NCBI GenBank assembly: GCA_040752895.1
Contig: JBFMHN010000004.1
Coordinates: 62,001 to 126,000 of the forward strand
Source of the DNA: Pseudomonadota bacterium
Lineage (GTDB): Bacteria; Pseudomonadota; Alphaproteobacteria; GCA-2746255
Reading direction: 5' to 3'
DNA: 64,000 nucleotides
Of the stretch, positions 59,470 to 64,000 are shown piece by piece. The position numbers and the translations under genes were made by a program. How positions within the stretch are numbered: the first letter of the stretch is position 1; each line of letters begins with the position of its first letter. A model generated the notes under the pieces. It did no database searches. It saw only the letters and a program-made list of their open reading frames with translations, and had not been told where the DNA came from.

Positions 59470-60456
59470 CTAGCGGTAGGGATCCGCCGTGTCCAGATAT
59501 TCCCGGACATAGCGAAAAACCCCTTGCTCGACAGAGAGAAAAGGCTGGCCGTAGCCGGCCTGGCGAAGGCGCGCCATCTCGGCTTGGGTGAAATACTGAT
59601 AGCGGTCGCGGATTTCTTCCGGCGTGTCGATGAACTCGATCTTCGGCGGTGTCCCGAGGGCGGCGAACAGGGCGTGGGCGACGTCGAGGAAGCTCTGCGC
59701 CTTGCCCGAACCCAGGTTGAAAAGGCCGTTCACCGCCGGGTGCGCGTAAAGCCACAGAAGGGCATCGACGCTGTCGCCGACCCACAGGAAATCGCGAAGC
59801 TGGCCACCGTCCGGGTAATCCGGATGGTGGGAGCGGAAAAGACGTACCGGCCTTCCCGCCTTGGCGTCCGGGAACATCTGGGCGACGACGCTTTTCTGGC
59901 GTCCCTTGTGGTATTCGTTCGGGCCGTAAACATTGAAGAACTTGACGCCGGCCCATTGGGGCGGTTCCGGCTCGCCGTTACGGATGACCTTGGCGACGTG
60001 CTGGTCGAAGAGATGCTTGCTCCAGCCGTAAGGGTTGAGCGGCCGAAGCAAGGCGAGCGCTTCCGGCGAACCGTCGTCGTCGAAACCTTGCGAGCCGTCG
60101 CCATAAGTGGCGGCGGAGGAAGCGTAGAAAAAACGGATGCCCTCCTTCGCGCAGCGTTCCCATAAGGTGACGGAAAGGCGGAAATTCGTTTCCAGCAGGC
60201 GTTCCGTATCCATCTCGGTGGTGTCCGAGATGGCGCCGAGGTGAAAGATGGCCTCCACCTGGCCGCGGTGGTCGTCGAGGAAGGCGGGCAGGGCTTCCGG
60301 GGGGACGATGTCGTCCGGGTTGTGCTTGGCGAGGTTTCGCCATTTTTCCCTGCCGTCCAGATGGTCGCAAGCGATGAGTCCTCCGACCCCTTGCGCCTCG
60401 AAGCCGGCCAGCAAGTTCGAGCCGATGAAACCGGCCCCACCCGTCACGAGAATCAT
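59470..60456 (-). CDS. hldD: ADP-glyceromanno-heptose 6-epimerase
   Basis: A 328-residue extended SDR. The N-terminal ILVTGGAGFIGSNLL, FYASSAATYGDGSQGF, NPYGWSKHLFD (YxxxK) and KFFNVYGPNEYHKG motifs match HldD/RfaD. It converts ADP-D-glycero-D-manno-heptose to the L-glycero form used in the LPS inner core, so the organism probably makes heptose-containing LPS. It starts the minus-strand run through lgt and diverges from the UbiK-like gene with a 109-bp gap. Confidence 0.92.
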   Translation of the reverse strand: MILVTGGAGFIGSNLLAGFEAQGVGGLIACDHLDGREKWRNLAKHNPDDIVPPEALPAFLDDHRGQVEAIFHLGAISDTTEMDTERLLETNFRLSVTLWERCAKEGIRFFYASSAATYGDGSQGFDDDGSPEALALLRPLNPYGWSKHLFDQHVAKVIRNGEPEPPQWAGVKFFNVYGPNEYHKGRQKSVVAQMFPDAKAGRPVRLFRSHHPDYPDGGQLRDFLWVGDSVDALLWLYAHPAVNGLFNLGSGKAQSFLDVAHALFAALGTPPKIEFIDTPEEIRDRYQYFTQAEMARLRQAGYGQPFLSVEQGVFRYVREYLDTADPYR

Positions 60457-60565
60457 GCCGCTATCCTTTGGATTTTTCCCTTATAGGGCCTAAGGCTTGC
60501 CCGCCGCAATCGCGCTATACTCATGTTAGACTGTACGCGACGCGGCACCAACGGAGGATTGAAAC

Positions 60566-60829
60566 ATGGATTCCGGAACCCGCCCCTTCGACGGCCTTGC
60601 CCGCGGCGCCCTTGGGGCGCTCTCGGCGCTTTCCGCGCTCCGGCGGGAAACGGAGGATTTCGTGCGGCAGCGGCTGGACCGTCTGCTGGCGGATCGGGGT
60701 CTCGTTACCCGTGAAGAATTCGACGCGGTGAAGGAGATGGCGGCCAAGGCGCAAGCCGGGCAGGCAGCTCTGGAGAAGCGTCTCGCCGCTCTTGAGGCCG
60801 CTCTCGGCCAAGCCACGGAAAAGAAGTAA
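60566..60829 (+). CDS. UbiK-like accessory factor (BMFP/DUF526)
   Basis: An 87-residue protein with an N-terminal amphipathic segment, then a REEFDAVKEMAAKAQ helix and a C-terminal Ala/Leu/Glu coiled coil. This length and layout match the BMFP (DUF526) family that includes UbiK, a trimeric factor that aids aerobic ubiquinone biosynthesis and binds membrane lipid. ATG 60566 has GGAGG ahead of it. Alphaproteobacteria commonly place it ahead of ybjN and proC, as here. UbiK function itself is inferred. Confidence 0.82.
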   Translation: MDSGTRPFDGLARGALGALSALSALRRETEDFVRQRLDRLLADRGLVTREEFDAVKEMAAKAQAGQAALEKRLAALEAALGQATEKK

Positions 60830-61044
60830 GACGGCAAGGGTGATTCCCTCCGCTTTCGGGGGGGCAAAACGAAAGTCGGGGCATCCCGCCCACTCCTGGC
60901 TTGCATGACGTAAGACATTCTGGCAATTTGGCCTCCATAGTGTATTAAGGAGGGTCAATACACCATATCTCGTGTTCTCTGGCCCTCTCTCCGTCCGATC
61001 AAAACGGCGGGGGCTTCCATCCGCTTTCCTGGGGGGGCGTCGCC

Positions 61045-61548
61045 ATGTCCTTGGCTTCCGCGACCATCAAGCAGCGTCCAGCAAATCCGCTCGACCTCAT
61101 CGAGGATTTTCTCGTTCACCGCGACATGCTTTTCCGCCGCGCCAGCCGCGAAGAGCTTTCCGCCGACGTGCCGGGCCGCTGGTGCGATCTCAACCTTTAC
61201 TTCGCCTGGCGGCGGGAAGCCGACGCCCTGCATTTTTCCTGCGCGATGGATCTTCGCGTGCCGCTGCCGAAACGCCGTCTGGTCGCCGAGCTTCTGACGT
61301 CGGCCAATGAACGGCTTTGGCTGGGGCACTTCGATATGTGGTCGGAGGACGGCTTGCCGATGTTTCGGTACACGCTGCCCTTGCGCGGCATCCGCGGGGC
61401 GAGTTCCGAGCAGATCGAGGATCTGACGGAAACGGCGCTGATCGAGTGCGATCGCATCTACCCGGCGTTGCAATTCGTGCTTTGGGGAGACAAGGAACCG
61501 GCGGAAGCCCTTAAGCTCGCCATGCTCGACACCATCGGCGAAGCCTAA
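61045..61548 (+). CDS. YbjN domain-containing protein
   Basis: A 167-residue protein of the YbjN family. It is recognised by its middle part DLNLYFAWRREADALHFSC, then LLTSANERLWLGHFDMW and FRYTLPLRG. The fold is similar to type III secretion chaperones, and family members act as regulators or chaperones with few known clients. It is followed by proC after 18 bp, a conserved pair in alphaproteobacteria. The 215-bp gap upstream contains a G-rich stretch but no recognised element. Confidence 0.85.
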   Translation: MSLASATIKQRPANPLDLIEDFLVHRDMLFRRASREELSADVPGRWCDLNLYFAWRREADALHFSCAMDLRVPLPKRRLVAELLTSANERLWLGHFDMWSEDGLPMFRYTLPLRGIRGASSEQIEDLTETALIECDRIYPALQFVLWGDKEPAEALKLAMLDTIGEA

Positions 61549-61566
61549 GCACGGCCGGGTGCGGGC

Positions 61567-62382
61567 ATGCTGGCGGAAGGGCCGGTTCTCCTCGTTGGTT
61601 GCGGCAGGATGGGTGGCGCCATGCTCGACGGCTGGCTGGCGCAAGGCGCAGCTCCCGAACGGATCGTTGTCGTCGAGCCGAACCCAGCCGGGGCTTTTCA
61701 CCATCGCGCCGGGCTTCGTAGGGTCGTTTCCGTGCAGGCGATTGAGGCCGCCTTCCGTCCGGCCGCTGTCGTCTTCGCTGTAAAGCCGCAAGAGATCGCC
61801 GCCCTTATCGACGGGTATCGCCGGTTCGTGAATGCCGGCACCGTCTTTCTTTCGATCCTTGCCGGCAAGCGGATCGACTTTTTCGAGAAGCGGTTGGGAA
61901 AAGAAGCCGCGCTCGTCCGCGCCATGCCGAACACGCCGGCCGCCATCCGTCGCGGCATCACGGTGGCTTGCGCGAACGCGGCAGTTGATGCGGAATCTCG
62001 CGCGCTTTGCCAGCGGCTGCTGGCGGCGGTCGGTGAGGTGGAGTGGGTTGCGGCGGAGGCCTTGCTCGATCTCGTCACGGCGGTTTCCGGCAGCGGTCCG
62101 GCCTATGTCTTTCTGTTCACGGAATGTCTGGCGAAGGCCGGCATCAAGGCGGGGCTTCCGGCACCGCTTGCCTGGCGGCTTGCCCGGGCGACGGTTTCCG
62201 GCAGCGGCAGCCTTCTCGACCAATCCAGCGAGGCGCCGGAAGTGTTGCGCCAGCATGTGACGAGCCCGGGCGGTACGACGGCGGCGGCGGTTGACGAATT
62301 GCTCGCCGACGATGCCCTGGAAGCTCTTCTCGAGCGGGCCGTCGCCGCCGCCGTCCGCCGTTCCCGCGAGCTTGGCGACTAG
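61567..62382 (+). CDS. proC: pyrroline-5-carboxylate reductase
   Basis: A 271-residue enzyme. The Rossmann motif LLVGCGRMGGAMLDGW starts at about residue 8. AVKPQEI, VRAMPNTPAAIRRGIT, AVSGSGPAYVFLFTE and HVTSPGGTTAAAV complete the family signature. It reduces pyrroline-5-carboxylate to proline with NAD(P)H. It is the second gene after ybjN. ATG 61567 follows a weak GGGTGCGGGC region. Length equals the usual 270 residues. Confidence 0.95.
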   Translation: MLAEGPVLLVGCGRMGGAMLDGWLAQGAAPERIVVVEPNPAGAFHHRAGLRRVVSVQAIEAAFRPAAVVFAVKPQEIAALIDGYRRFVNAGTVFLSILAGKRIDFFEKRLGKEAALVRAMPNTPAAIRRGITVACANAAVDAESRALCQRLLAAVGEVEWVAAEALLDLVTAVSGSGPAYVFLFTECLAKAGIKAGLPAPLAWRLARATVSGSGSLLDQSSEAPEVLRQHVTSPGGTTAAAVDELLADDALEALLERAVAAAVRRSRELGD

Positions 62383-62415
62383 GAAAGACGGCCGGAAAGG
62401 CTCGTAATTCCGCAG

Positions 62416-62490
62416 TTTTTGTGCAGTGCAAAAAATTCTTGACGCCCATCATTCGGGGGCGCATATTCTCCCCTGAATTGTGCAATGCAA
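62416..62490 (+). promoter_or_regulatory. phasin promoter flanked by paired TGC-rich operators
   Basis: A sigma-70-like promoter: -35 TTGACG at 62439-62444, a 17-base spacer and -10 CATATT at 62462-62467. Two copies of TTGTGCARTGCAA flank it (62419-62431 upstream and 62478-62490 over the expected transcript start). Phasin genes in other alphaproteobacteria are repressed by PhaR, which binds TGC-rich repeats, so these are candidate PhaR sites. The binding is inferred, not shown. Confidence 0.7.
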
Positions 62491-62551
62491 CATATCGCAA
62501 CATGACGGTCAGACGCCTTCGGATTTGGCGGATCGTTGAAAGGAACGCAAG

Positions 62552-63082
62552 GTGATTGAGATGGAAAAGATGTACCCGTTTACCAACGTGGATGTGACGA
62601 AACTTTTCGGCGATTTCCGTAATACGGATGTGACGAAACTTTTCGGCGATTTCCGTTTCCCGGAATTCGATATCGAAGCGGTGCTGGTTAGCCAGCGCAA
62701 GAATCTGGAAGCCATGACGACCCTAAGTCAGCTGGCTTTCGACGGGGCGCAGACTCTGGCGAAACGCCAAGCGGAACTCGTCAAGGAGTGCTTCGATTGT
62801 TGCACGAAGGGGGCAACCGCGGTGTTCGAAGCCGAAGCGCTTGAGGACAAGGCGGTGAAGCAGGTTGATCTGGCGAAGGACCTTTTCGAAGAGACGCTCG
62901 CCGATCTCAACGAAATGGCCGATTTGACGGCGAAATCCACCAACGCGATTTTCCACGTCTTCGAGAAGCGCGTGGCAGAAAGCTTGGGTGAGGTCCGCAA
63001 CGCCGTGCAAAAGCAGGCGAAGGGCGCTACCAAGGCGGCAAAGGCAGCCACCGTCGGCAAGTCGTCCGTGAAGGCCGCCTAA
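62552..63082 (+). CDS. phasin family protein
   Basis: A 176-residue protein of the Phasin_2 family, which coats polyhydroxyalkanoate granules. It has the central FDGAQTLAKRQAELVKECFDCC-like helix, a coiled-coil core and an Ala/Lys-rich C-terminus (KAAKAATVGKSSVKAA). Residues 14-37 contain a 12-residue tandem duplication DVTKLFGDFR(NT/FP). GTG 62552 or ATG 62561 (AAGG eight bases ahead) may be the start. Its promoter with PhaR-like operators lies upstream and a terminator follows, so it is monocistronic. It indicates that the cell stores PHA. Confidence 0.9.
   Translation: MIEMEKMYPFTNVDVTKLFGDFRNTDVTKLFGDFRFPEFDIEAVLVSQRKNLEAMTTLSQLAFDGAQTLAKRQAELVKECFDCCTKGATAVFEAEALEDKAVKQVDLAKDLFEETLADLNEMADLTAKSTNAIFHVFEKRVAESLGEVRNAVQKQAKGATKAAKAATVGKSSVKAA
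62591..62656 (+). repeat. 36-bp-period tandem repeat inside the phasin gene
   Basis: Two identical 30-bp copies (62591-62620 and 62627-62656) are separated by the 6 bases AATACG, giving an in-frame 12-codon duplication of DVTKLFGDFR plus two residues. It looks recent because the copies are exact. Confidence 0.95.
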
Positions 63083-63109
63083 CCTAGGTCGCTTTTCGAC
63101 GCAAGATTA

Positions 63110-63144
63110 GAGGCCGCCGGCTTGCCGGCGGCCTCATTCTTTTT
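63110..63144 (+). terminator. intrinsic terminator after the phasin gene
   Basis: A perfect 12-bp GC-rich inverted repeat (63110-63121 and 63124-63135) with a tiny loop, followed by ATTCTTTTT. It ends the phasin transcript. Its right arm overlaps the stop of the convergent histidine kinase gene. Confidence 0.85.
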
Positions 63145-64000
63145 GGGCGGTATCCAGCGGCAGCCGCAGGCGGACACGCAAACCGCCAAGCGGGGAATCG
63201 TCGAGCGCAATCTCTCCGCCGTGGCCCCGGAGGATATCCCGGCAGATCGAAAGGCCAAGCCCAACGCCACCCGTCTCGCGGTTGCGCGAGGTGTCCAGGC
63301 GATAGAAGGGGCGGAAGACCGCCTCGCGCTTGTCCGCTGGAATGCCCGGGCCGTCGTCGTCGATCGTGATGACGACATCGTCTTTCCGCCGCCCGGCACG
63401 GACCGCGATATGGGTGGCGTGACGCACGCCGTTCGAGATCAGGTTGGCAAGCGCGCGCCGGAAGGCGTCGCGTCGAAGTGGCAGGATCATTTCCCCTTCG
63501 ATGTGGAGATCGATGACGATCCCCTCCCGCCGCGCCTGCTCCGTCGCCTCGCGAAGGAGCGGGGCGAGATCGACTCTGGTCGGCGCTTCGCCTCCCTCGC
63601 CGCGGGCGAAGGCGAGATAGCCTTCCAGCATGGTTTCCATATCGGCGACGTCGGCCCGCAGGTTCGCAACGTCTGGGCCGTCCTTCAACATGGCGAGCTG
63701 AAGCTTGATCCGCGTGAGCGGGGTTCTCAGGTCATGGGAAACACCGGCCAGCATTTCCGTGCGCTGGGAAATTTGGCGCTGGATGCGTTCGCGCATGACG
63801 TTGAAGGCGCTGGCCGCCTGGCGGACCTCAAGGGCACCGGCCGGCCGGAAGTCCGGTACGTCGAGGCCGCGCCCAAAGCGGTCAGCGGCCAGCGCCAGCC
63901 GGCGGATCGGGCGCACCTGGTTGCGCATGAAGACCGTCGCGATCGCAAAAAGAATGAGGGAGACGCCGACCATCCACAGGATAAAGACGTAGGTTGTCGA
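63134..64000 (-). CDS. EnvZ-type sensor histidine kinase (5' end outside the window)
   Basis: Partial gene; the frame is open to the right window edge (289 residues here). It begins with a membrane segment and then a HAMP region (near RPIRRLALAADRFGRG). The kinase core has the H-box VSHDLRTPLTRIKLQL (phosphorylated His), N-box NLISNGVRHA, G1 DDDGPGIP and G2 GGVGLGLSICRDI. The order and the DLRTP box match EnvZ/osmosensor kinases. The N-terminal periplasmic sensor and first membrane span lie beyond the window, and the partner OmpR-like regulator is probably upstream of it. It is convergent with the phasin gene. Confidence 0.9.
   Translation of the reverse strand, partial: STTYVFILWMVGVSLILFAIATVFMRNQVRPIRRLALAADRFGRGLDVPDFRPAGALEVRQAASAFNVMRERIQRQISQRTEMLAGVSHDLRTPLTRIKLQLAMLKDGPDVANLRADVADMETMLEGYLAFARGEGGEAPTRVDLAPLLREATEQARREGIVIDLHIEGEMILPLRRDAFRRALANLISNGVRHATHIAVRAGRRKDDVVITIDDDGPGIPADKREAVFRPFYRLDTSRNRETGGVGLGLSICRDILRGHGGEIALDDSPLGGLRVRLRLPLDTAQKE

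Noticed and set aside
1-64000. tRNA genes, CRISPR arrays, insertion sequences or prophage
   Set aside because: No cloverleaf-like sequences, spaced repeats, transposase or integrase genes were recognised by eye; a tRNAscan or IS search would be needed to exclude them fully.

Overview
The window is high-GC DNA from an alphaproteobacterium, most likely of the Rhodospirillales type. This is inferred from gene content and order: ychF-pth-rplY-prs, pgeF-midA-lgt, ybjN-proC-phasin, a three-gene cytochrome bc1 operon, and a KorAB 2-oxoacid:ferredoxin oxidoreductase. No rRNA, tRNA, insertion sequence or CRISPR array was seen.

Positions 1-33476 are a surface-glycan or protein-glycosylation locus. Genes from about 240 to 28259 all point right, mostly with 1-30 bp gaps or 4-8 bp overlaps and many GTG or TTG starts, so they probably form one or a few long operons. 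The first block (240-6950) holds a methyltransferase, an M28-like DUF4910 protein, a HisH glutaminase, a HisF fused to a WbpG/PseA-type N-acetyl-sugar amidotransferase, and an MsbA/PglK-like ABC exporter. HisH and the fusion protein look like a complete acetamidino-group-forming machine. The second block (7033-14502) is rich in methyltransferases, plus a PhyH-like dioxygenase and an asparagine-synthetase-like protein that lacks its Cys2 nucleophile. One methyltransferase is interrupted by an in-frame TGA. The third block (14499-24154) encodes a NeuB-NeuC-NeuA nonulosonate set, glycosyltransferases and nucleotide-sugar short-chain dehydrogenases. The fourth block (24151-33476) has a two-domain dehydrogenase, an intact AsnB, a methyltransferase on the minus strand, a methyltransferase-heparinase II/III fusion and a glycosyltransferase. 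Together these suggest a nonulosonic acid that is amidinated and possibly N-methylated, flipped by the ABC protein. The enzymes for the early sugar-nucleotide steps would have to lie outside the window.

Positions 33603-42946, all on the minus strand, are metabolic: ferredoxin-NADP reductase, korB and korA, a thiolase, a BadH-like dehydrogenase, a DoxX membrane protein, and pabC-pabB for folate synthesis. A strong bidirectional terminator (33544-33584) separates them from the glycan locus.

Positions 43042-64000 are housekeeping: DUF1285, a Nudix CoA pyrophosphatase, cca, hemF, trmL, the cytochrome bc1 operon, and an mtnP-mtnA-aldolase operon matching the methylthioadenosine-to-DHAP shunt. These are followed by ychF, pth, rplY, prs, a predicted lipoprotein, pgeF, a MidA-family methyltransferase, lgt, hldD, a UbiK-like protein, ybjN, proC and a phasin with a well-defined promoter. 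The window ends inside an EnvZ-type histidine kinase gene.
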